From contig NZ_KE007325.1 in the NCBI RefSeq assembly GCF_000397065.2, positions 274,495-338,494 of the forward strand: DNA of 64,000 bases, read 5' to 3'. The notes under the pieces were generated by a model, which worked only from the letters and a program-made list of their open reading frames with translations, searched no databases and had not been told where the DNA came from. Origin of the DNA: Marinobacter lipolyticus SM19 (lineage in GTDB: Bacteria; Pseudomonadota; Gammaproteobacteria; Pseudomonadales; Oleiphilaceae). The position numbers and the translations under genes are program-made. Shown here one piece after another: positions 37,074 to 46,716 of the stretch; position 1 is the first letter of the stretch, and each line of letters starts with the position of its first letter.

Positions 37074-38246
37074 ATGCCCGATGTACCTACGGTTCTAACG
37101 TTGCCGGAGACTTCCTCCGATATTTTCCACTGTGCGGCAAGTCCATGGTTGATGCTGTCCTGTCTGCCGAAATTCGGTGTACGCCGTCGTCAGGCCGCGT
37201 TGTCCGCATTGACTGACCTCACCGCTTTGCTTGGCGCCAGTGTGGCCACCTTGAAAGCCATTGGCCTGACCACCGAAAGCATAGAGCCCATCCAGGCGTG
37301 GCAGCGGCAGGACCGGAATCACCCGGTGGTGGCGCAGGTTCTCCGGATATGGAATGAATGCCGGATCCAGGGAATCCGGCTGATAACACCGGGCGATGAC
37401 GATTACCCCGAGCCCTTGCGTCACATTCACGATGCCCCTCTGGTGCTTTACTGTCTTGGACGCCGTGACCTGTTGGCGCGAGACCAGATTGGCATGGTGG
37501 GCAGTCGCAATGCCACCAGGGCCGGCCTGGACCACGCGCGGAAATTTGCCGCGGCGCTCGGCGACCAGGGATTCCTGGTAACCAGTGGCCTCGCGTTGGG
37601 AATTGATGGCGCCGCCCATGCGGGAGCATTGGATGCAGGTCACCCCACCCTGGCGGTCATTGGCAGTGGTTTTGATCGGTTGTATCCCAGCCAGCACCGC
37701 AAGCTCGCCGAACGAATTATCGATCAGGGTTTGCTGATCTCGGAATATCCTCCCGGTGTCCGTGCCCGGGCCGCCCACTTTCCCCAGCGGAACCGCATCA
37801 TCAGTGGCATGAGTCGAGGCGTTCTGGTGGTGGAAGCGGGCCTGAAAAGCGGGTCGCTGATTACCGCTCGGCTGGCTCTGGAACAGGGGCGGGAAGTGTT
37901 TGCCATCCCCGGATCCGTCCACAGTCCGGTGGCCCGGGGCTGTCATCACCTGATCAAACAGGGTGCCCGCCTGGTGGAAACCGTGGATGATGTGCTGGAA
38001 GAGCTTGGCGCCTGGTGGTCCCCTTCCCTTGTGGCTGAATCCGCGGAGAGCCAGCAGGCCTTGGCGACGGATCTGGATGCCAGGGAAATCGCGGTGCTGA
38101 AGGCTTTAGGGTATGATCCGCAATCAACCGATCAACTCTGTTCGGAAACCGGATTGCCCGCCGACCAGCTGATGCAGTCGCTGTTGTTGCTGGAGTTACA
38201 GGGGCTGGTCAGTTCGGTACCGGGTGGATTCCAGAAAATTGCATGA
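37074..38246 (+). CDS. dprA: DNA-processing protein DprA
   Basis: The 390-residue protein protects incoming single-stranded DNA and loads RecA during natural transformation. The Rossmann-like core shows MVGSRNATRAG, TSGLALGIDGAAHAGAL, VIGSGFDRLYP, FPQRNRIISGMS and VVEAGLKSGSLITA, with a C-terminal winged-helix-like domain (about 320-385). GGAAGG stands before the ATG. First gene of dprA-tsaC-hemF-aroE. No other competence genes are in the window. Confidence 0.95.
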   Translation: MPDVPTVLTLPETSSDIFHCAASPWLMLSCLPKFGVRRRQAALSALTDLTALLGASVATLKAIGLTTESIEPIQAWQRQDRNHPVVAQVLRIWNECRIQGIRLITPGDDDYPEPLRHIHDAPLVLYCLGRRDLLARDQIGMVGSRNATRAGLDHARKFAAALGDQGFLVTSGLALGIDGAAHAGALDAGHPTLAVIGSGFDRLYPSQHRKLAERIIDQGLLISEYPPGVRARAAHFPQRNRIISGMSRGVLVVEAGLKSGSLITARLALEQGREVFAIPGSVHSPVARGCHHLIKQGARLVETVDDVLEELGAWWSPSLVAESAESQQALATDLDAREIAVLKALGYDPQSTDQLCSETGLPADQLMQSLLLLELQGLVSSVPGGFQKIA

Positions 38247-38288
38247 GCCGGGCCGTTCCGGCAACGACGTATCAGAGTGAATGAACCC

Positions 38289-38864
38289 ATGCCACACTCA
38301 TCCACACCCTTGACTGACTGGCAACTGCACTGCGCTCGCCGTACGCTGCTGCAGGGCGGTGTCATTGCCTATCCCACAGAAGCTGTGTGGGGGCTCGGTT
38401 GCGATCCCTGGGATGTGCAGGCGGTCGACAGGATTCTCGATCTCAAGCGACGGCCCATGGAGAAGGGCGTGATTCTGGTCGCATCCTCCATTGAGCAGGT
38501 GCGTTTCCTGTTGGATCCCCTGCCCCTTGAATTGCAGAGGGAAGCCGAGAAGCACTGGCCCGGTCCGGTCACCTGCCTGTTACCTGATGTAGAACGCCAG
38601 ATACCGGAGTGGGTGCGCGGTCGCCATAGTTCCATAGCGGTGCGGGTCAGCGATCATCCCGTGGTTCGCGCGCTCTGTAATGCCGCCGGCATGCCGCTGG
38701 TGTCCACGTCCTGCAATCCGGCCGGACGGCAGCCAGCCCGCTCCATCTGGCAGGTTCGCCGTTATTTTGGTGATGAGCTGGACTGGATCGTACCCGGTGA
38801 TCTGGGTGGCAGTCGCCAGCCCAGCCGTATTCTGGATATCGTCAGCGGCCGTCAATTGCGTTAG
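38289..38864 (+). CDS. tsaC: L-threonylcarbamoyladenylate synthase TsaC
   Basis: The 191-residue Sua5/YrdC/YwlC enzyme makes threonylcarbamoyl-AMP from threonine, bicarbonate and ATP for the t6A modification of tRNA. It has the family core GGVIAYPTEAVWGLGCDPWD, KRRPMEKGVILVA, HWPGPVTCLLP, SIAVRVSDHPVVRAL and STSCNPAGR. The ATG at 38289 is preferred because GAGTGA lies eight bases before it; a GTG four codons upstream (38277) is the alternative. Nine bases separate it from hemF. Confidence 0.94.
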   Translation: MPHSSTPLTDWQLHCARRTLLQGGVIAYPTEAVWGLGCDPWDVQAVDRILDLKRRPMEKGVILVASSIEQVRFLLDPLPLELQREAEKHWPGPVTCLLPDVERQIPEWVRGRHSSIAVRVSDHPVVRALCNAAGMPLVSTSCNPAGRQPARSIWQVRRYFGDELDWIVPGDLGGSRQPSRILDIVSGRQLR

Positions 38865-40620
<1,756 letters not shown>

Positions 40621-40675
40621 GTCGGCTGGCCGGCGATGGGCTATGCTCAGGGTCACAACATACAAAAGGTTCCCG

Positions 40676-41449
40676 ATGGATATCCTTACCCTTGTGGGCC
40701 TCGTGGCGGGTGTACTGATTGTGGTGCTCGCCATGCTGGCCAATGCCTCTGTACTGACATTCCTGAATCTGCCGGGGTTGGCCATTGTGCTCGGCGGCAC
40801 GTTCGCAGTCACCCTGATCAAGTTCCGGCTGTCCTCGGTGATGAGCGCCTTCCGCCTGGCATTTTCCGCGGCATTCAAGGAACAGGTGGCACGCCCGACC
40901 GAGCTGATCCGGGAAGTGGGAGAGTTGGCCATGGTGGTGCGCAAGGAAGGCATTCTCGGACTTGAGGACCACGAAACCACCAACGGATTCCTGCAAAAAG
41001 CCATCAACCTCTGTGTCGACGGTCATCCGCCGGAACTGGTGGAAGAAGCCCTGAACCAGGAAACCCGCCAGACAGCGGAGCGTTACGAGGTCTCCGAAAG
41101 GGTGTTCCGCGGCATCGGCGAATCGGCACCGGCCATTGGCATGCTGGGTACCCTGGTTGGCCTGGTGCAAATGCTCAATACCCTCGATGATCCCTCCTCC
41201 ATTGGCCCGGCCATGGCGATCGCCCTGTTGACCACGCTGTACGGTGCCTTTATTGCGCAACTCATTGCACTACCGCTGGCGGACAAGCTCCAGCTCAAGG
41301 CAGAGGACGAGGCCCGCAACCAGTTACTGATCACCACCTCCATCCGCAACATCATGCGCGGCGAAAATCCCCGGGTGATGACCGAACTGCTGTCGTCCTT
41401 CGTGACTCCGGAACAACGCACGGGCCTCGCACCGGAGCGGGAGGCCTGA
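40676..41449 (+). CDS. Flagellar motor stator protein MotA/PomA type
   Basis: The 257-residue inner-membrane protein has four predicted transmembrane spans, two near the N-terminus and two near 150-215, with a cytoplasmic loop between. AIGMLGTLVGLVQMLNTLDDPSSIGPAMAIALLTTLYGA is the stator core; the look of the protein favours sodium-driven PomA. It starts at 40676 (AAAGG before the ATG) rather than at the earlier ATG at 40643. It pairs with the motB-like gene four bases downstream; no other flagellar genes are nearby. Confidence 0.88.
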   Translation: MDILTLVGLVAGVLIVVLAMLANASVLTFLNLPGLAIVLGGTFAVTLIKFRLSSVMSAFRLAFSAAFKEQVARPTELIREVGELAMVVRKEGILGLEDHETTNGFLQKAINLCVDGHPPELVEEALNQETRQTAERYEVSERVFRGIGESAPAIGMLGTLVGLVQMLNTLDDPSSIGPAMAIALLTTLYGAFIAQLIALPLADKLQLKAEDEARNQLLITTSIRNIMRGENPRVMTELLSSFVTPEQRTGLAPEREA

Positions 41450-41453
41450 CAGT

Positions 41454-42287
41454 TTGACGGGTATCAGCCAGCAGCGCCGTCGCAAGCCGCAGAACCGCAC
41501 CCCGGCCTGGATCGTCACCTTTGCCGATCTGGCGACCCTGCTGCTGACGTTCTTTATTCTGCTGCTGTCCTTTGCCGAGATGGACATCGAGAAATACCGC
41601 GCCATGGCCAATTCCATGTCAGTGGCTTTCGGCAGCAGCAATGTCCTGGCGGAAGACATTGGCGGTTCGCCCCTGACCATGATCGAGTCGGATACGGTGT
41701 CGCTGCCCGAGCCTTCGGAGAGCGCCGTCGATGAGCCGGAGTTCATTGATGAGCGATCAAGCGGCGATGCCCCGACAAAAATTCCCGGAGGGGTGATCGA
41801 GCTTGCCAGCCGTCTGATCAGTGAGCTGGAAACGGAAGTGGCCTCGGAAACACTCAACGTCAATTACAACGAGGACCGGGTGGTGATCCGTTTCTCGGAA
41901 GAGGCGACCTTCCGCTCCGGCGAGGCCGCCATCAAGCCGGATATGATTCCGATCATCGAGCGGGTGGTCGGGGTACTGGCCCAGTGCAGTGGCGATGTTC
42001 TGGTGTCCGGCTACACCGATGATCGCCCGATTTCCAGCAGCCGCTACCGCTCCAACTGGGATCTGTCCGCGGCCCGTGCGGTGTCGGTCGTCCACGAGTT
42101 GGTGCTGAATCGCCAGTTGCCGGCAGAGCGGGTGGTCGCGGCCGGTCGTGCGGAAACCAACCCGCTGGTGCCAAATGACAGTGCGGCAAACCGCGCAAAG
42201 AACCGCCGGGTTGAAATTGCCATTCGTGACCCGGAATGCGCCGATGCTGCAGCAACTGAAACGCTCCCGGTGGAAATCCTGCCGTAG
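41454..42287 (+). CDS. Flagellar motor stator protein MotB/PomB type
   Basis: The 277-residue partner of the stator has one transmembrane helix at about 18-40, WIVTFADLATLLLTFFILLLSFA, containing the ion-carrying Asp, and a C-terminal OmpA peptidoglycan-anchor domain (about 130-270, VLVSGYTDDRPISSSRYRSNWDLSAARA, NRRVEIAI). The start codon is TTG with GGGAGG about ten bases before it; no in-frame ATG is placed before the membrane helix. Sodium or proton use cannot be settled by eye, though the motA partner is PomA-like. Confidence 0.87.
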   Translation: MTGISQQRRRKPQNRTPAWIVTFADLATLLLTFFILLLSFAEMDIEKYRAMANSMSVAFGSSNVLAEDIGGSPLTMIESDTVSLPEPSESAVDEPEFIDERSSGDAPTKIPGGVIELASRLISELETEVASETLNVNYNEDRVVIRFSEEATFRSGEAAIKPDMIPIIERVVGVLAQCSGDVLVSGYTDDRPISSSRYRSNWDLSAARAVSVVHELVLNRQLPAERVVAAGRAETNPLVPNDSAANRAKNRRVEIAIRDPECADAAATETLPVEILP

Positions 42288-42407
42288 CGAGCCTTATGCT
42301 CTGGTGGCAGCACCTCATAGTCATTTCAACTAACTTCTTCGCTTTCAGATCTTTATACTGTGCCCCCCAGTTATAAACGATAAGTCGGAAAATACCGGAG
42401 GGAGACT

Positions 42408-42725
42408 ATGAGCGGACCAGACAAACCCAAAGTGATTGGCGAAGAGTGGAGCGACGAGCGGGTCAGGAGTTTTCTTGCCATCGAGCCAGCGGAAGCCGGC
42501 ATAAACCCGGATTTTCATGTATTGCAGAAAGCCTACCAGGCCATGCGGGCAGAGGACTTCGAGCGTTTTATTGCGTTCTTCCTGGACGCTGGACGGGATC
42601 TCAATGCCGTTGCTGAATCCGGCGAAACCATTCTCGACCACATCTCGGCTCACCGCAGGAGCGTGGCCTATGCCGAGGCTCTGAAAGCCGCCGGAGCAAA
42701 AACAAAGGAACAAGCCGGGAGTTGA
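42408..42725 (+). CDS. PA4642-family protein
   Basis: A 105-residue soluble protein that opens GPDKPKVIGEEWSDERVRSFL and contains LQKAYQAMRAEDFERFIAFFLDAGRDLNA, the pattern of the PA4642 family of pseudomonads. It is predicted to be helical; the function is not known. GGAGGGAG precedes the ATG. It converges on hsp20 with a 22-bp gap and no obvious terminator. Confidence 0.82.
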   Translation: MSGPDKPKVIGEEWSDERVRSFLAIEPAEAGINPDFHVLQKAYQAMRAEDFERFIAFFLDAGRDLNAVAESGETILDHISAHRRSVAYAEALKAAGAKTKEQAGS

Positions 42726-42747
42726 ATTCCCCCGGTGTTGCAGTGGG

Positions 42748-43203
42748 TTACTGAACCTCGACCTCAATGGCTTTCGGTTCGGCAGGTTCAGACTTCTGCA
42801 GGGTGAGTGACAACACTCCGTCCTTGAAGTTGGCCTTGATACTGCCTTCGTCCACGTTCTCCGGCAGGGTGAAGCGGCGCAGGAAACTGCCATAGACCCG
42901 CTCAATACGGTGGTGTTTCTTGTCCTTTGTTTCCTCTTCGTGTTTGCGTTCACCCTGAATGCTGAGCACACCATCATGGACGGTGACTTTGACATCCTCC
43001 TTGTTCATGCCCGGCAGCTCTGCCTCAATGGTGAAGGCTTCCGGGCTTTCCTTGATATCAACGGCAGGTGCCCAGTCGCTGCGACTGAACAAATCCTTGC
43101 CTTCCCGCTCCCCGTTGCCACGGCTCAGGCCCAGCAGTCGATTGTAACGGTTCATCAGGTCGTCAAATTCACTGACCGGATTCCAGCGTGTAATGTTGCT
43201 CAT
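42748..43203 (-). CDS. Small heat shock protein, Hsp20 family
   Basis: The 151-residue chaperone has the alpha-crystallin domain at about 45-145: WAPAVDIKESPEAFTIEAELPG, VHDGVLSIQGERKHEEE, SFLRRFTLPENVDEGSIKANFKDGVLSLTL. It ends with an I-x-V motif (IEVEV) used in oligomer assembly. The start is the ATG at 43203, preceded by GGAGGAG; the frame reaches upstream but without a site. A sigma-32-like promoter lies about 115 bp before the start. Confidence 0.93.
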   Translation of the reverse strand: MSNITRWNPVSEFDDLMNRYNRLLGLSRGNGEREGKDLFSRSDWAPAVDIKESPEAFTIEAELPGMNKEDVKVTVHDGVLSIQGERKHEEETKDKKHHRIERVYGSFLRRFTLPENVDEGSIKANFKDGVLSLTLQKSEPAEPKAIEVEVQ

Positions 43204-43318
43204 AATGAAACTCCTCCTATACGAATCTGAAATCGTTGTGACATCAGCCTCGCTCGCGGAACAGCTCCATACCGGTGGCGCCGGCCGGATGGACATCCGT
43301 GAACATCTGCTATTTCCG

Positions 43319-43347
43319 AATGTAGGATCATTGCAGCGGTTTTCAAG
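43319..43347 (-). promoter_or_regulatory. Sigma-32-like heat-shock promoter of hsp20
   Basis: On the minus strand CTTGAAA (43341-43347) is followed after 14 bases by CCTACATT (43319-43326). This resembles the sigma-32 pattern CTTGAAA - 13 to 15 bases - CCCCATNT and sits upstream of a heat-shock gene. The rest of the 186-bp gap to the preceding gene shows nothing else. Confidence 0.6.
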
Positions 43348-43389
43348 TGCCGTCTGATCGAATTTTGACCTGCATCAGGAGCGGGAGGA

Positions 43390-43929
43390 TCATTCCTGCC
43401 CGTTCAGATATTCGTCCTTCAGTTTGACGTAGTTGGCAGCGGTGTATTTGAAGAAAGTGCGCTCTTTGTCCGTCAGCGCGCGTGCTTTTTTACAGGGGGA
43501 GCCGACATAAAGATGGCCGGATTCCAGGGTCTTGCCCGGAGGTACCAGACAGCCAGCCGCGACGATGACCTCATCTTCCACCACGGCCCCATCCATGATG
43601 ATGCAGCCCATGCCCACCAGTACCCGATTGCCCACGGTGCAGCCGTGAAGCAGTGCCTTGTGGCCAATGGTGACATCGTCACCAATGATCAGCGGCCAGC
43701 CGCCGGGATTGAAGTCACTGGCGTGGGTGATATGCAGCACGGAGCCATCCTGGACACTGCAGCGATCACCGATTCGGATCTTGTGCATGTCTCCCCGAAC
43801 TACTGTCATTGGCCAGATTGAACAGTCATCGCCCGTGATTACGTCGCCAATCACCACGGAACTGGGATCAATCCAGGCGCGCTCGCCAAATTGTGGCGTG
43901 ATACCCTTGTGAGAACGTACATTCGTCAT
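43390..43929 (-). CDS. Gamma-class carbonic anhydrase-like protein
   Basis: The 179-residue protein is a left-handed beta-helix built from hexapeptide repeats (IDPSSVVIGDVITGDDCSIWPMTVVRGD, HKIRIGDRCSVQDGSVLH). The metal-binding histidines of the gamma-CA/YrdA family appear in the HITHASD and IGHKALLHGC segments. Members bind zinc or iron and some hydrate CO2; activity here is not certain. Start at 43929 is chosen because the upstream frame reads into the adjacent hairpin. No good ribosome site is seen. Confidence 0.88.
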   Translation of the reverse strand: MTNVRSHKGITPQFGERAWIDPSSVVIGDVITGDDCSIWPMTVVRGDMHKIRIGDRCSVQDGSVLHITHASDFNPGGWPLIIGDDVTIGHKALLHGCTVGNRVLVGMGCIIMDGAVVEDEVIVAAGCLVPPGKTLESGHLYVGSPCKKARALTDKERTFFKYTAANYVKLKDEYLNGQE

Positions 43930-43960
43930 TACATATACTCGTATAGCGTTTTCCCGGAGG

Positions 43961-44091
43961 TTCGGGGTACCTGTGGGAGGGGGCTTTCCAAAACTGTGCG
44001 GAGCCATGGATGGCGGAGCCCAAGCGCCACATGGATGTGCCGCAAGGAGCGTGTTTTGGAAAGCCCCCTCCCACAGGTGCCGTTCCCCGAA
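43961..44091 (+). repeat. Long-hairpin element, loop class 1, 26-bp perfect core arms (copy E)
   Basis: Core arms 43969-43994 and 44053-44078 are perfect complements over 26 bp; beyond an asymmetric bulge a further 7 bp pair (TTCGGGG 43961-43967 with CCCCGAA 44085-44091). Tips are CCAAAAC and GTTTTGG. The 58-nt loop 43995-44052 is nearly identical to that of copy C, differing by a few substitutions and one extra base, and includes the small CACAT-GG-ATGTG stem. It lies between divergent genes, 31 nt from the gamma-CA start and 50 nt from the prlC start, so it is in or next to two leader regions. Confidence 0.92.
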
Positions 44092-44141
44092 GTCTGATAT
44101 ACCGAAGCTACCCTACAAATTGACAGCTGAGAAGGGAACTT

Positions 44142-46187
44142 ATGAATAACCCATTATTGACCGACGACCTGTTGCCGAAGTTCGACCATGTTCGTACCGA
44201 ACACATGGAAACGGCAATTGACCAGATTCTCAGCGAAAACCGCGTGAAAATCGCCGAACTGGCGCAACAGGAAGACCCCACCTGGGATACCCTGGCCCAG
44301 CCCATGCAGGCCATGGAAGACAAGCTGAGTAACGCCTGGTCGGTGATTTCCCACCTCAACGGGGTAATGAACAACGACGACCTGCGCAAGGTTTACAAGA
44401 ACTGCCTGGAAAAGCTCACTGAATACAGCACCGAGCTGAGCCAGAACGAGACCCTCTGCAACGCCTATAAGAAACTGGCGGCGCGGGACGATTTTAGCGA
44501 GCTCAGTGAAGCCCAGCGCAAGTCCGTAGATAACACCCTGCGGGACTTCCACCTGGGTGGCGTGGATCTGCCGGCGGACAAGAAAAAGCAGTACGCCGAC
44601 CTGTCCCGGGAACTGGCGGAACTTTCCAACCGGTTCAGTGACAACGTGCTGGATGCCACCCAGCACTGGTACAAGCACATTACCGATGTCGACGAGCTGT
44701 CCGGTTTGCCGGAAAGCGCCATTGAGGGCGCGAAACAGGCGGCGAAACAGAAAGACCTCGACGGCTACGTCATCACCCTCGACTTTCCCAGCTTCTTCCC
44801 GGTCATGACCTACGGGGACAACCGCGAGCTGCGTCGCGAAGTCTACGAAGCCTTTGTCACCCGTGCCTCGGACATGGGCCCGGACGCCGGCACCTGGGAC
44901 AACACCCCGGTGATGGCGGAAATCCTCAAGCGCCGCCACGCCCTCGCCCAGCTACTCGGTTTCGATAACTATGCTGAACGCTCCCTGGCCACCAAGATGG
45001 CCCGCAACACCGACGAAGTGCTGGATTTCCTCAACCAGCTGGCCGCCAAATCCAAACCGGTGGCGGAGAAAGAGTTTGCTGAACTGACAGCCTTCGCCCG
45101 GGATCGTCATCGCGTGGAAGAGCTCGAAGCCTGGGATATCGGCTATTACAGCGAGAAACTGCGCCAGGAACGTTACGACATCTCCCCGGAGACCCTGCGC
45201 CCCTGGTTCCCGGCGAACAAGGTGGTGCCGGGGCTGTTTGCCGTGGCGGAGAAGCTGTTCGATGTCCAGATCGAAGAAAAGCCCGAGGTGGAACCCTGGC
45301 ATGAAGATGCCACCGCCTATTGCATCAGCCGCAACGGTGAGCCGGTGGCCTGGTTCTACCTCGACCTGTTCGCCCGTCAGGGCAAGCGTGGTGGTGCCTG
45401 GATGGCGGATTGCCGGGTGCGCTGGCGCAATCAGCGTGGCCACTTGCAGCTGCCGGTGGCGTTTCTGACCTGCAACTTCACCCCGCCGGTGAACGGCAAA
45501 CCGTCGTTGCTGACCCACGACGAGGTTACCACCCTGTTCCATGAGTTCGGCCATGGCCTGCATCACATGCTGACCCAGGTGGATGTGCTGGAAGTATCCG
45601 GTATCAACGGCGTGGCCTGGGATGCGGTAGAGCTGCCCAGCCAGTTCCTTGAAAACTGGTGCTGGAGCCCGGAGTCCCTGGCGCTGATCGCCTCCCATCA
45701 CGAAACCGGCGAACCGCTGCCAGAAGATTTGCTGCAGAAGCTGCTGGCAGCCAAGAACTTCCAGTCCGGCATGGCCATGGTGCGCCAGCTGGAATTCTCC
45801 CTGTTCGACTTCCGCCTGCACGCGGAATTCACCAGCGAGGCCCCGACCAACCCACTGGATATGCACCGCAAGGTGCGGGAAGAAATCGCCGTGGTGCGGG
45901 CACCGGAATTCAACCGCTTCCCCAACAGCTTCTCCCACATCTTTGCCGGTGGATACGCGGCCGGCTACTACAGCTACAAGTGGGCGGAAGTGCTGGCCGC
46001 GGATGCGTTCTCGCTGTTCGAGGAACGAGGTATCTTCGACCCGGAAACCGGCAAGGCATTCCTCCATAATATCCTGGAAAAAGGCGGCTCCCAGGAGCCC
46101 ATGGAACTGTTCAAGGCCTTCCGCGGCCGCGAACCGCAGGTGGATGCACTATTGAAACAAACCGGCATCACGGACGACGCTGCTTGA
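44142..46187 (+). CDS. prlC: Oligopeptidase A (M3 family)
   Basis: The 681-residue cytoplasmic zinc metallopeptidase degrades signal peptides and other oligopeptides; E. coli PrlC/OpdA has 680. The zinc site HEFGHGLHH (in TTLFHEFGHGLHHMLT) is intact, with the third ligand Glu in the following WDAVELPSQFLENW helix. AAGGGA lies upstream of the ATG. It is followed 30 bases later by the yheV-type gene, the same pairing found in pseudomonads. Confidence 0.96.
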   Translation: MNNPLLTDDLLPKFDHVRTEHMETAIDQILSENRVKIAELAQQEDPTWDTLAQPMQAMEDKLSNAWSVISHLNGVMNNDDLRKVYKNCLEKLTEYSTELSQNETLCNAYKKLAARDDFSELSEAQRKSVDNTLRDFHLGGVDLPADKKKQYADLSRELAELSNRFSDNVLDATQHWYKHITDVDELSGLPESAIEGAKQAAKQKDLDGYVITLDFPSFFPVMTYGDNRELRREVYEAFVTRASDMGPDAGTWDNTPVMAEILKRRHALAQLLGFDNYAERSLATKMARNTDEVLDFLNQLAAKSKPVAEKEFAELTAFARDRHRVEELEAWDIGYYSEKLRQERYDISPETLRPWFPANKVVPGLFAVAEKLFDVQIEEKPEVEPWHEDATAYCISRNGEPVAWFYLDLFARQGKRGGAWMADCRVRWRNQRGHLQLPVAFLTCNFTPPVNGKPSLLTHDEVTTLFHEFGHGLHHMLTQVDVLEVSGINGVAWDAVELPSQFLENWCWSPESLALIASHHETGEPLPEDLLQKLLAAKNFQSGMAMVRQLEFSLFDFRLHAEFTSEAPTNPLDMHRKVREEIAVVRAPEFNRFPNSFSHIFAGGYAAGYYSYKWAEVLAADAFSLFEERGIFDPETGKAFLHNILEKGGSQEPMELFKAFRGREPQVDALLKQTGITDDAA

Positions 46188-46217
46188 TCACCAAGGCCCG
46201 AATACTGGAGTAATCTT

Positions 46218-46469
46218 ATGGCGAGTCCAAAACGATTCATCGCCGGCGCCGTCTGCCCCCGCTGTGCGGAGATGGACAAAATCAAGATGTTCACCACCGA
46301 CGATGGTGACCAGGTCCGCGAATGCGTGGCCTGCGGTTTCACCGATGCGGTGTCCGACACCGAGCAGCCGTCTAATCCCGAACTTGAAACCCGGGTTAAC
46401 AAGCGCGGTAACGAGGACGACCATACGGTTAAGCAGGTGGTGTTTTTTAAGGCTGGCTCTGAGGACTGA
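46218..46469 (+). CDS. YheV-family putative zinc-ribbon protein (DUF2387)
   Basis: The 83-residue protein has two CxxC knuckles (CPRC at 13-16 and CVAC at about 36-39) that would bind one zinc. KRFIAGAVCPRCAEMDKI and the RECVACGFTD segment match the YheV group. Its function is unknown. It shares an operon with prlC and ends 40 nt before the hairpin at 46509, which should end the transcript. Confidence 0.87.
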   Translation: MASPKRFIAGAVCPRCAEMDKIKMFTTDDGDQVRECVACGFTDAVSDTEQPSNPELETRVNKRGNEDDHTVKQVVFFKAGSED

Positions 46470-46508
46470 CCTCTGGGGTTGGCCTTGTAGCCTGATTGAG
46501 TGGGGGTT

Positions 46509-46595
46509 GAGAGGGTCTGGGGGAACCTTTCCAAAACGGAGAAACGTGGTTTCTTTGAATGTTTTGGAAAGGTTCCCCCAGACCCTCTCTTTTTT
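46509..46595 (+). repeat. Long-hairpin element, loop class 2, perfect 29-bp arms (copy F)
   Basis: Arms 46509-46537 and 46561-46589 are perfect complements over 29 bp, with tips CCAAAAC and GTTTTGG. The 23-nt loop (46538-46560) holds a 6-bp inner stem AGAAAC/GTTTCT and is identical, in reverse, to that of copy G. A run of six T (46590-46595) follows, so this copy can act as a strong terminator for prlC-yheV. It marks the left edge of a lower-GC segment. Confidence 0.95.
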
Positions 46596-46651
46596 GACCA
46601 CGCAGATATCGCCGGGGGGCGTTTATCGGCCGAAGCCTTCTCTGTTGGCCC

Positions 46652-46679
46652 TTGCTATTTCCGCTTCACCAACTATTGT
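46652..46679 (+). promoter_or_regulatory. Possible promoter of the cassette gene
   Basis: TTGCTA (46652-46657) and TATTGT (46674-46679) are separated by 16 bases, a sigma-70-like pair about 40 bp before the ATG at 46717. Only a moderate match. Confidence 0.35.
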
Positions 46680-46716
46680 TCACCTGTGTATTTGTACTGA
46701 TAAGAGGGTTCTACAG

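Noticed and set aside
44952..46067. 371-codon open frame antisense to prlC
   Set aside because: Fully inside prlC on the opposite strand; composition typical of a shadow.
46264..46716. N-terminal extension of the cassette protein
   Set aside because: It reads out of frame through yheV and straight through hairpin F; the signal peptide begins at 46717.
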